64,000 nucleotides of DNA from Sporomusa malonica (GTDB lineage Bacteria; Bacillota; Negativicutes; Sporomusales; Sporomusaceae). Position numbers and translations under genes: made by a program. Position 1 is the stretch's first letter, and the number at the start of each line of letters is the position of its first letter. The DNA is taken from assembly GCF_900176355.1 (NCBI RefSeq), contig NZ_FWXI01000026.1, forward strand, positions 1 to 64,000. The letters are read 5' to 3'. The notes below the pieces were generated by a model. The model was not told the DNA's origin. It saw only the letters and a program-made list of their open reading frames with translations, and ran no database searches. Positions 24,381-32,537 of the stretch are shown here, piece after piece.

Positions 24381-25216
24381 TAACATTTTGTCTGAAAAAA
24401 TAGTCCAATAACGCCTGGCCCTAGATGGGCGCTTAACGCTGACCCAATACCAGTCAGCGAAACAGGTATGTTAGGATAACGCTGACATACAGTAGCATAT
24501 ATTTCTCCAGCAACAACCGGCGCTTCGCCGTGGGCGACACCGATATAGGCGAGCTCCCCGTGCTTATCCAGTTCTTCGAGCATACGTGCCACGGCACGCG
24601 GTTTAGTACGTACTTTATCAAACACCTGTATTTTGCCATCTTGCAGCTTTAGTATTGGCTTAATCTGCAAAATGGAACCAAACAGAGCCGCTGCCCCACC
24701 AATCCGTCCGCCCTTGTGGAGATATTCCAGGGAATCAGGCAGAATCAGCGTCTGAGTAGCGTCAGCCATCTGCTGCAGCCGCTCGGCTATGACACTGGCA
24801 GCCTGACCGGCTGCCGCCATATTAAGCGCTGCTTCAGCCAATTTTACCGTGCCAATGGCAGCAGTGCAAGAATCAACTACATAAATTTCTCTTCCTTTAA
24901 ATTCTCTGGCTGCTGCCCTCGCACCATTTACTGTACCACTCAAACCGCCGGAGACCCCAATCATAATAATCGGATTTCCTTCAGCCGCTGGAGCAAACAC
25001 CTTGGCGAACTCACCAGGGGCTGGTTGTGAAGTGCGCGGATGAATTCCTTTTTCTTTGACAAGACGAAACAACTCGGCACTGCTCAGCTCCGGCTCCTTC
25101 CACACAGTATCCCCCAACATAACTGTTAGTGGTACAATATGAAGATTGGGATGAGCTACCAGCATTTCTGGTGATGCATGGGCAGTGCTGTCAAGCACTA
25201 TATGTATAGTTGGCAA
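24380..25216 (-). CDS. fakB: DegV-family fatty-acid-binding protein FakB
   Basis: The protein has 278 residues and two-domain DegV architecture: N-terminal IVLDSTAHASPEM, a RTSQPAPGEF lid segment, GVSGGLSGTVNGAR and C-terminal EYLHKGGRIGGAAALFG. DegV proteins bind a fatty acid head group and hand it to FakA. Several paralogs usually exist with different chain preferences, which sequence alone does not show. The start appears to be TTG at 25216, with GGAGAGGAG about ten bases upstream. It is the first gene of the fak-fchA series. Confidence 0.83.
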   Translation of the reverse strand: MPTIHIVLDSTAHASPEMLVAHPNLHIVPLTVMLGDTVWKEPELSSAELFRLVKEKGIHPRTSQPAPGEFAKVFAPAAEGNPIIMIGVSGGLSGTVNGARAAAREFKGREIYVVDSCTAAIGTVKLAEAALNMAAAGQAASVIAERLQQMADATQTLILPDSLEYLHKGGRIGGAAALFGSILQIKPILKLQDGKIQVFDKVRTKPRAVARMLEELDKHGELAYIGVAHGEAPVVAGEIYATVCQRYPNIPVSLTGIGSALSAHLGPGVIGLFFQTKC

Positions 25217-25426
25217 CTTGCGTAAACTCCTCTCCTAATACCTAAACTATATTTTACCAAATAATCTAACGCAAATACACAAAAATGTTGCCAGGGTTGC
25301 CTGACAAAAATCGCAAAGAATACTTCAATCTTCTCTTTCCTGACAGGAAATAGAAAAATCCGCGGCGAATTAACCCACATACACACACATTTAGGCGGCT
25401 TAGAAATGCCACCGTAAGGAGTACTT

Positions 25427-27562
25427 ATGGATAACCAGCTTCTCTTTGCTTTAGATATCGGTACACGAAGTGTCGTCGGCCTGGTCGGCAAGGCTGAGAA
25501 CGGCGCTATCAAACTCTTAGCGTCAGACCGCGAAGAGCACCACACCCGCGCCATGCTGGACGGACAAATTCATGATGTGCGAGAGGTAGCCGAGGTATTG
25601 GCATCAGTAAAAGCCCGTTTGGAAGCGACAGTCGGCCCATTGACCAAGGTTGCGGTGGCAGCTGCTGGCCGTGCCCTGTGTACGCTTCGGGCAGCTGCGG
25701 AGCTTGAAACCGCTTCCCGCGGTACACTGACCCAGGAGGATGAACGCTCACTTGAACTGGCTGCCATTCAGACGGCTCAGGCCGAACTGGCCACCTCTGG
25801 CGCTGTACCTGACCCAGCAGACTATTATTGCGTCGGCTATAGTGTTGTCAACTTTAGTTTAGACAGTACCCGCATCAAAAGCCTTGTCGGTCAGCGCGGC
25901 AAACGTGCTGGCATTGAAGTTATCGCCACCTTTCTGCCACGGCAGGTTATTGATTCGCTGCAGTCGGCCATTCAGACAGTTGGCCTGGAAATGGCTACTC
26001 TTACCCTTGAACCGATTGCCGCTATCAATGTACTCATCCCTTCAACCATGCGTCACCTCAATCTGGTACTGGTCGATGTTGGCGCCGGCACGTCAGACGT
26101 GGCCATTACCCGCGACGGTTCAGTTATTGCCTATGGCATGGTGCCCTTTGCCGGTGACGAAATTACCGAAACAATATCACAACAATTTCTCTTAGACTTT
26201 AATGTTGCCGAGACTGTCAAGCGCCAGCTTGGCGGTAAGAATAAAAAACTATCATTTACCGATGTGTTGGGCATGGATCACAAGCTGCCAGCTAAAACCA
26301 TTATTGATGCAACGACTGCTAAAGTGGCTGAATTGGGCCAGGCCATTGCTACTGAGATACTGGCACTTAACACCGCCGCCCCGCAAGCCGTACTCTTAGT
26401 CGGCGGCGGTGCCCTAACGCCATTTTTGCCTGAAGCGCTTGCCCAGGCACTTGACATACCGTCAGCCAGAGTGGCGATCCGCCGTCCCGATTCTCTGGAA
26501 GGCATTACTGGCATACCGGCCGAGCTGTGCACACCTGATGCCGTAACCCCGCTGGGGATTTTAAAACTGGCAGGCGGTCGTGCCTTAAACTTCGTTAATA
26601 TCACAGTTAATGAAAGGCCTATCCGCCTGTTTAATTTAAGCCGCTTGACAGTGGCTGACGCGCTTTTAGCTGCAGGCATTGACATACGGGCGCTGCGTGG
26701 CCGCCCTGGCATGGGTTTGACAATCACGGTTAATGGGGAAACCCGGTTTATTGCCGGAAGCCATGGCACCCCAGGTCAAATACTGCAGGGTAGCCAACCT
26801 GTCCAGCTTAGCACTACCTTGAATGATCAGGATGTGCTTGTGGTAACACTTGGTGCTGACGGAACAGCCCCAGCGCCGCTGCTTAAAGATGTGACTGCTA
26901 TGCCTGCACCTGTCAACATTAAAGCCAATGGCAAAAGCTATACGCTTGAACCACAGGTGACGATCAACGGACAACCGGCAGCGGCTGACACTGTTTTACG
27001 TGACCGCGATCAGATTGATTCCCATAAAGGCCTCACGCTTGCCCAGGCACTCCATAAGCTTGGCCTTAAACCTGAGCCTGTCGAGCATATCTATCAGGTA
27101 AACGGGGCTAAGCGTTCTTATAAAGTATGGCCCAAATACACCATTAATCATCAGCTTGCCTCACTTGACAGCCTGTTAGCCTCAGGAGATGCCATTGAGA
27201 CACTCAAGCTGCCCCCCCCTACGCTGGGAGAAATTCTGGGTATTAACACCGAAACTGACGCTCCCATCACAGTGTTGTTTAACGGCGTCACCTGCCCTGT
27301 CCCCATCCGCCGCCACTCTATCCTTGTTGACGGACGTCCGGCTGAATCCAGCCAACCAGCCCCGCTCCATAGCGCCATTGAACTGATTACGGCTGCGGAC
27401 TATCAGCCATTAATCAGCGATGTACTCTTAGCTGCCGATTTCGATCCCCGTAGCCTGCCTGCTGCCAGCAGAGTAACGCTGCTGTTAAACGGGCTGCCTA
27501 CCGAATATACGGCCTTCGTTAAGAATGGTGACAGTGTGGATCTAAAAATATCAGAAATATAA
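25427..27562 (+). CDS. FtsA/actin-like ATPase with long repeated C-terminal extension
   Basis: The protein has 711 residues. Residues 1 to about 390 form an FtsA-type actin fold with ALDIGTRSVVGLVG (phosphate 1), VLVDVGAGTSDVAITRDG (phosphate 2) and VLLVGGGALTPFLPEALA (adenosine). FtsA is normally about 410-440 residues. Here some 320 more follow, apparently three or four related beta-rich modules with recurring VNG/NG turns and DxD/GDxI endings (for example GLTITVNGETRF, HIYQVNGAKRSYKV, ITVLFNGVTCPV and VTLLLNGLPTEY). It lacks ftsZ next to it, so it is probably an additional FtsA-like or pilus/sporulation-type protein. AAGGAG precedes the ATG. Confidence 0.75.
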   Translation: MDNQLLFALDIGTRSVVGLVGKAENGAIKLLASDREEHHTRAMLDGQIHDVREVAEVLASVKARLEATVGPLTKVAVAAAGRALCTLRAAAELETASRGTLTQEDERSLELAAIQTAQAELATSGAVPDPADYYCVGYSVVNFSLDSTRIKSLVGQRGKRAGIEVIATFLPRQVIDSLQSAIQTVGLEMATLTLEPIAAINVLIPSTMRHLNLVLVDVGAGTSDVAITRDGSVIAYGMVPFAGDEITETISQQFLLDFNVAETVKRQLGGKNKKLSFTDVLGMDHKLPAKTIIDATTAKVAELGQAIATEILALNTAAPQAVLLVGGGALTPFLPEALAQALDIPSARVAIRRPDSLEGITGIPAELCTPDAVTPLGILKLAGGRALNFVNITVNERPIRLFNLSRLTVADALLAAGIDIRALRGRPGMGLTITVNGETRFIAGSHGTPGQILQGSQPVQLSTTLNDQDVLVVTLGADGTAPAPLLKDVTAMPAPVNIKANGKSYTLEPQVTINGQPAAADTVLRDRDQIDSHKGLTLAQALHKLGLKPEPVEHIYQVNGAKRSYKVWPKYTINHQLASLDSLLASGDAIETLKLPPPTLGEILGINTETDAPITVLFNGVTCPVPIRRHSILVDGRPAESSQPAPLHSAIELITAADYQPLISDVLLAADFDPRSLPAASRVTLLLNGLPTEYTAFVKNGDSVDLKISEI

Positions 27563-27579
27563 CAGGATAGGAAAATCAC

Positions 27580-27609
27580 ACTGGACTGTGACGCACGTCA
27601 CAGTCCAGT
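27580..27609. promoter_or_regulatory. 14-bp-arm palindrome: CRP/FNR-type operator for hcp and terminator of the FtsA-like gene
   Basis: ACTGGACTGTGACG (27580-27593) is perfectly inverted at 27596-27609. The centre reads TGTGACGCACGTCACA (27587-27602), a full match to the CRP-type pattern TGTGA-N6-TCACA. It is followed by TTTGATTTT, so it can also terminate the upstream gene. Its centre (27594.5) lies about 41.5 bases before the transcription start expected from the -10 element at 27624. Confidence 0.6.
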
Positions 27610-27623
27610 TTTGATTTTCCATC

Positions 27624-27629
27624 TATAAT
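27624..27629 (+). promoter_or_regulatory. -10 element of hcp
   Basis: TATAAT lies about 40 bases before the hcp start codon. No recognisable -35 hexamer is at the right distance; the palindrome occupies that position, which fits activator-dependent transcription. Confidence 0.55.
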
Positions 27630-27668
27630 TAGGTCATAAGCTACAAAAAAACGAGGGGGATTTCAAAA

Positions 27669-28967
27669 ATGAGTATGTTCTGTCATCAATGTGAACAAAC
27701 GGCCGGTGGTGCTGGCTGTACCAAGATTGGCGTCTGCGGTAAGAACGAAGATATCGCCAGCCTTCAGGACACCCTGATTTTCGGCCTCAAAGGCATTGCC
27801 GCCTATGCCCATCATGCCCGCGAACTGGGCGCCCGCGACGAAGAGGTTGATGCTTTCGCCCATGATGCCCTGTTCTTCACCTTGACTAATGTAAACTTTA
27901 GCCTGGAAAAGCATATTGAAATGGTACTAAAATGTGGTGAAATCAATCTCAAAGTTATGGAGTTGTTAGACAAAGCCCATGTTGACCGCTTTGGTTCACC
28001 TGTACCTACCGAGGTATTTACAGGTTTCAAAGCAGGTCATGGCATCGTAATTACAGGTCATGATCTGCTAGACTTGGAAGAGCTGCTTAAACAAACCGAA
28101 GGCACTGGCATCAACATCTACACCCATGGTGAGATGCTGCCAGCTCACGCTTATCCTGAGCTCAAAAAATATAAGCACCTTGTTGGTAACTTCGGTACTG
28201 CCTGGCAGAACCAGCGTAAAGAATTTACCGCCTTCCCTGGCGCAATTCTTGTTACCACTAACTGCGTTATGCCGCTTACTGCCAACGAAAACTATGGCGA
28301 CCGGATCTTCACTCGCAGCCTGACCGGCCTGCAAGGCGGCAGCCATGTTACTGACCGCGATTTTTCAGCGGTAATTGCCAAAGCCAAGGCCCTGCCTGTA
28401 TTGCCTGACAAAGCTGGCGACTACACCCTGACAACCGGGTTCCATCACAACGCTATCCTCGGCCTGGCTGACAAAATCGTCGACGCTGTTAAAGCCGGTA
28501 AAATTAAGCGCTTCTTCCTTATTGGCGGCTGCGATGGAGCTAAACCTGGCCGCAACTACTACACCGAACTGGCTGAAAAGGTGCCGAAAGATTGCGTAAT
28601 CCTGACAGTAGCCTGTGGTAAATACCGCTTTAACCATCTTGATTTTGGTACCATTGACGGTATTCCCCGCCTGATTGACCTGGGTCAGTGCAACAACGCC
28701 TACTCTGGCATCCAAGTTGCAGTCGCCCTGGCCAAAGTATTCAACTGTGGCGTAAACGACCTGCCGCTCTCGTTCGTACTGTCCTGGTTTGAACAAAAGG
28801 CAGTCGCGATCCTGCTCACACTTTTAGCCTTAGGCGTTAAGGACATCCGTCTCGGACCATCGGCTCCAGCCTTCGTATCCCCTGGAGTATTCAGTGTTCT
28901 TAATGAAAAGTTTGGTCTCCAAGCCATTACAACTCCAGACGAAGACTTAAAAGCCATCTTAGGTTAA
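27669..28967 (+). CDS. hcp: hybrid cluster protein (hydroxylamine reductase), class III
   Basis: The protein has 432 residues, about 110 shorter than class I/II Hcp, as is typical of class III. The N-terminal [4Fe-4S] cysteines are 5, 8, 17 and 23 (CHQCEQTAGGAGCTKIGVC). Hybrid-cluster ligands are visible in TTNCVMPL, GGCDGAKPGR, CGKYRFN and the C-terminal acidic residues. Hcp acts as NO reductase/protein nitrosylase or reduces hydroxylamine under nitrosative stress in anaerobes. GAGGGGG precedes the ATG. It is monocistronic; an hcr reductase gene is absent. Confidence 0.93.
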   Translation: MSMFCHQCEQTAGGAGCTKIGVCGKNEDIASLQDTLIFGLKGIAAYAHHARELGARDEEVDAFAHDALFFTLTNVNFSLEKHIEMVLKCGEINLKVMELLDKAHVDRFGSPVPTEVFTGFKAGHGIVITGHDLLDLEELLKQTEGTGINIYTHGEMLPAHAYPELKKYKHLVGNFGTAWQNQRKEFTAFPGAILVTTNCVMPLTANENYGDRIFTRSLTGLQGGSHVTDRDFSAVIAKAKALPVLPDKAGDYTLTTGFHHNAILGLADKIVDAVKAGKIKRFFLIGGCDGAKPGRNYYTELAEKVPKDCVILTVACGKYRFNHLDFGTIDGIPRLIDLGQCNNAYSGIQVAVALAKVFNCGVNDLPLSFVLSWFEQKAVAILLTLLALGVKDIRLGPSAPAFVSPGVFSVLNEKFGLQAITTPDEDLKAILG

Positions 28968-28976
28968 CTAATAAAT

Positions 28977-29011
28977 AAAGGGACGAGTCACATCAAGTGA
29001 TTCGTCCCTTT
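28977..29011. terminator. bidirectional terminator, hcp / GGDEF gene
   Basis: AAAGGGACGA (28977-28986) pairs with TCGTCCCTTT (29002-29011), with an inner TCAC/GTGA stem. It lies between convergent genes, with a T-run on the plus side. Confidence 0.8.
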
Positions 29012-29014
29012 TGT

Positions 29015-30040
29015 CTAAAACACAGCACATTGGTTACGGCCTTGTCGTTTGGCACGATATAAGGCACTGTCAGCTTCGCGGAAGGCATCCTGGCAAGCGA
29101 CACTCGGATTCTTTCGTGACACGCCAATGCTGATGGTAACCTTTACCTGTTCGCTATTATGGAAAAATTCGCAATTAGCCACCTGATACCTCAACCGTTC
29201 GGCAATTTTGAGGCCCAAATCAAGCGAGGTTCCTGGCAAAACAAGAGCAAATTCCTCCCCGCCATAGCGAAATGCCATATCTTTATTGCGAATACTCATT
29301 TTTATAATATTGCCGATGGTTGTCAACACTTGATCGCCAAACAGATGACCATAGGTATCATTTAATTTTTTGAAGTGGTCAATGTCAACTATGAGCAGAA
29401 CATATTGGGGTAAATCGGCTGTTTTTTCCAAATAGGCCCGGTGGTTGAGGAGTCCTGTCAAACCATCAGTATGCGCCATCTGATAATGATGGGCGTTTTG
29501 CCGCATAAGCTCGGCAATTTGGCCTTCATTCCGCATCTGCGTTTCCATGACATTGTGCATATATACGGCAGTAAATGATAAAACAGCAAATCCAATCACA
29601 TTGTAGATTGTCTCCAGTAGAAAGGCAGCTGCCACAGAGTCAACCTTAATCATGTTGGCTGCCAAATACACGAAGGAAACAGCCACTGCCATGCGCATAG
29701 CACGATCACGCCCTACCTTTAGCACCATCCGCAGTAAAAGCAGGTGATATAAGACATTACTATACACAGCCCCAACAATAGTAAGCCCCGCGCACAGCGC
29801 GAGATTTACCATAAGCTCACCCAATTGAGGCTTACTCCGCCGCCAGCTTAAGGCTGTATTATAAATGACATAAATAACAGACATCACGACAATAAGAGCC
29901 CAGTGCGTACTCGGATTGAGCACTGTAGCCACCAGTGTAAACATTGCCGAAATAGTACTTATTCGCCTAGTGACAATCTGCAGCTGAGAGGCGGAGTCCC
30001 CCCACACTCTGGCAGCATGCACGCGGTTTATTGCACTCAT
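29015..30040 (-). CDS. membrane GGDEF diguanylate cyclase
   Basis: The protein has 341 residues. About five or six membrane segments (30-175) precede a GGDEF domain (about 185-340) that begins HTDGLTGLLNHRAYLE. The catalytic GGEEF is present, as is an RNKD I-site five residues upstream, so it should be active and product-inhibited. No separate sensory domain is recognised beyond the membrane part. AAAGGAG stands before the ATG. It is monocistronic and convergent with hcp. Confidence 0.88.
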   Translation of the reverse strand: MSAINRVHAARVWGDSASQLQIVTRRISTISAMFTLVATVLNPSTHWALIVVMSVIYVIYNTALSWRRSKPQLGELMVNLALCAGLTIVGAVYSNVLYHLLLLRMVLKVGRDRAMRMAVAVSFVYLAANMIKVDSVAAAFLLETIYNVIGFAVLSFTAVYMHNVMETQMRNEGQIAELMRQNAHHYQMAHTDGLTGLLNHRAYLEKTADLPQYVLLIVDIDHFKKLNDTYGHLFGDQVLTTIGNIIKMSIRNKDMAFRYGGEEFALVLPGTSLDLGLKIAERLRYQVANCEFFHNSEQVKVTISIGVSRKNPSVACQDAFREADSALYRAKRQGRNQCAVF

Positions 30041-30188
30041 TGCCCAAACTCCTTTGCAATCCAGGAGCAGATTAGTGTATTCTAGTAATATATTATCATA
30101 CTTATCAGGGAAAATGTAAAGTTAAACTCGACTGCATGTAAGAAAAAACCTGACGCAAGTTCTCGTATATTTCTACAAAATCCGCCAT

Positions 30189-30232
30189 AAAAAGTACTCC
30201 CTGTGTAACTGTGTACACAGGGAGTACTTTTT
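30189..30232 (-). terminator. terminator of the heme operon
   Basis: A perfect 19-base stem (30189-30207 with 30214-30232) and a six-base loop lie directly after the hemL stop. Both feet are runs of five A/T. Confidence 0.85.
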
Positions 30233-30233
30233 A

Positions 30234-31553
30234 TTAGCGCTTATTCTGCCGATAGTATTCAGCGACTTTCGCAAAAGCATTGCCACTGGCTGCAATGGTT
30301 GCACCGATGTCGGTGTGAGTGTGAGCACCAGACATGAAGGCAGCCTCAAACTGAGATGGCGCCAGATAAACCCCCTGTTCAAGCATAGCATGAAAAAAGA
30401 CATTGAAGGCTGCAATATCTGACTTCTTGGCACTTTCATAATCATATACCGGTTTTTCACTGAAGAACAAACCAAACATAGTGCCAGCCTGATGGAACTG
30501 GAATTTAAATCCATAAGACTCAGCTTGCGCCTGAACCCCAGCACACAGCGCGGCAGTCATCGTTATCAGTTTTTCGTAAAAATCTGCAGTCTCAGATAAC
30601 AATCGCAAAGTCGCAAGTCCGGCTGTCATAGCAAGCGGGTTACCGCTCAATGTTCCAGCCTGGTATACAGGACCGGCCGGAGCAATCTGTTCCATAATAT
30701 CCCGCCGCCCGCCGTAGGCACCAACAGGTAATCCTCCGCCAATTACTTTCCCCAGACAAGTAAGGTCTGGTGTAATATTATATACCTCCTGTGCACCGCC
30801 GTAAGCCACGCGGAAACCTGACATGACCTCGTCAAAAATCAGGAGTGTTCCATACCCTTCGGTAATTTCCCGGACTTTATCCAGATAACCAGATCGGGGC
30901 AAAACCAGCCCCATATTACCTGGCACCGGCTCGATAATTACAGCGGCAATATCTTCCCCATGCTGCTCAAATACCTGCGTCAATCCCTTGACATCATTAT
31001 ATTCGACAGTGAGGGTATTGCCGGCAATACTCTCCGGTACACCAGGGCTATCAGGCACACCCAGCGTCAAAGCACCCGACCCGGCTTTTACCAATAGACT
31101 GTCATGGTGCCCGTGATAACAGCCGGCAAATTTGACAATTTTGCTGCGTTTTGTATACGCACGCGCCAGTCTAAGAACACTCATAGTGGCTTCAGTACCT
31201 GAGTTGACAAAGCGGACAAGTTCCATCGACGGCACAGCCTCGGTGATCAGCCGCGCCAATTCGGTCTCCAAAAGTGTCGGCGCACCGTAACTGGTACCGC
31301 GTTCAAGCGCCTCCCGCAGCTCGCTGGTCACTTCAGGGTGGGCATGGCCCAATATCATCGGCCCCCAGGAGCCTACATAATCAATGTAAGAATTGCCATC
31401 AATATCATAGATCCTGCTGCCAGCCGCTTTGGCAATAAAGGGCGGTGTTCCGCCAACCCCCCGGAACGAACGTACCGGACTGTTGACACCACCTGGAATG
31501 TATTGTTTTGCCTCAGCAAAAGCAGCTGCTGATTTATCTAATTTAAAAGCCAT
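30234..31553 (-). CDS. hemL: glutamate-1-semialdehyde 2,1-aminomutase
   Basis: HemL (439 residues) is a PLP enzyme that moves the amino group of glutamate 1-semialdehyde to give 5-aminolevulinate. Signatures are GGVNSPVRSF near the N-terminus, CYHGHHDSL, FDEVMSGFR and the PLP lysine in CLGKVIGGGLPVGAYGG. The ATG at 31553 follows GAGGAGAGGGG; an upstream in-frame ATG at 31622 lies inside hemB. It is the last gene of sirC-hemA-hemC-cobA/hemD-hemB-hemL. Confidence 0.96.
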   Translation of the reverse strand: MAFKLDKSAAAFAEAKQYIPGGVNSPVRSFRGVGGTPPFIAKAAGSRIYDIDGNSYIDYVGSWGPMILGHAHPEVTSELREALERGTSYGAPTLLETELARLITEAVPSMELVRFVNSGTEATMSVLRLARAYTKRSKIVKFAGCYHGHHDSLLVKAGSGALTLGVPDSPGVPESIAGNTLTVEYNDVKGLTQVFEQHGEDIAAVIIEPVPGNMGLVLPRSGYLDKVREITEGYGTLLIFDEVMSGFRVAYGGAQEVYNITPDLTCLGKVIGGGLPVGAYGGRRDIMEQIAPAGPVYQAGTLSGNPLAMTAGLATLRLLSETADFYEKLITMTAALCAGVQAQAESYGFKFQFHQAGTMFGLFFSEKPVYDYESAKKSDIAAFNVFFHAMLEQGVYLAPSQFEAAFMSGAHTHTDIGATIAASGNAFAKVAEYYRQNKR

Positions 31554-31569
31554 ATTGTATCCCCTCTCC

Positions 31570-32535
31570 TCACAACCAGCGTACAGCATCAAGCGCATGA
31601 TAAGTAATAATAATATCTGCACCAGCGCGTTTCATACTAGTTAATGTTTCAATAACCAGGCGCGGTTCATCAATCAGCCCCTGGGCTGCTGCCGCTTTCA
31701 CCATGGCGTATTCACCACTGACATTATAGGCAGCCACAGGCAGCAGAAACTTATCTTTTACTTGCCGGACAATATCAAGGTAAGCCAACGCCGGCTTAAC
31801 GATAATAATGTCTGCCCCTTCCTCAATATCAAGCGCCACTTCTCTAAGTGCTTCCCTTGAGTTGGCTGGATCCATCTGATATGCCCTTCGGTCACCAAAC
31901 TGCGGCGTAGAATCGGCAGCATCCCGGAAAGGGCCATAATAGGCTGAAGCATATTTAGCCGCATACGACATAATGCTGACATCACTGCAGCCTGAGCGAT
32001 CAAGCAAATCACGAATAGCCGCCACCCTGCCGTCCATCATATCTGATGGAGCCACCATGTCAGCACCGGCCTTAGCATGACTGAGTGCCACCTCAGCTAA
32101 CAGCGGCAGTGTCGGGTCATTATCTACTTTATTGCCATTTAAGAGACCACAATGTCCATGGCTGGTATACTGGCACAAACAGACATCTGTGATAACCACA
32201 AGCTCAGGAAGCACCTGCTTAATAGCCATGACGGCCTGCTGCACCGGACTGTTCATATCCCAGGCACTGCTGCCGCGCTCATCTTTGTATTCAGGCAAGC
32301 CAAATACCAGCACGGCAGGAATACCCAAATCATACGCCTCCCGCGCCATCTCAACTGCCATATCGGGTGACAAGTGGAAGTTTCCTGGCAAGGAGCCAAT
32401 CTCCTTTTTGACATTTGTACCAGGCACAACAAACAAAGGATAGACAAGGTTGGCGGCGGTTAATGACGTCTCCCGCACCATACTACGGATACCGCCGGTA
32501 GCTCTCAGCCGCCGGGGACGGTGAATCATAGACAT
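31570..32535 (-). CDS. hemB: porphobilinogen synthase (delta-aminolevulinate dehydratase)
   Basis: HemB (321 residues) condenses two 5-aminolevulinate into porphobilinogen. The two catalytic lysines lie in MSYAAKYASAYYGPFR and IIVKPALAYLD. The metal site DVCLCQYTSHGHCG has the cysteine-rich, zinc-type pattern. The ATG at 32535 is preferred, with GGAGG seven bases upstream; the ATG at 32541 would overlap the preceding stop as ATGA but sits only one base from the ribosome binding site. Confidence 0.96.
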   Translation of the reverse strand: MSMIHRPRRLRATGGIRSMVRETSLTAANLVYPLFVVPGTNVKKEIGSLPGNFHLSPDMAVEMAREAYDLGIPAVLVFGLPEYKDERGSSAWDMNSPVQQAVMAIKQVLPELVVITDVCLCQYTSHGHCGLLNGNKVDNDPTLPLLAEVALSHAKAGADMVAPSDMMDGRVAAIRDLLDRSGCSDVSIMSYAAKYASAYYGPFRDAADSTPQFGDRRAYQMDPANSREALREVALDIEEGADIIIVKPALAYLDIVRQVKDKFLLPVAAYNVSGEYAMVKAAAAQGLIDEPRLVIETLTSMKRAGADIIITYHALDAVRWL

Positions 32536-32537
32536 GT

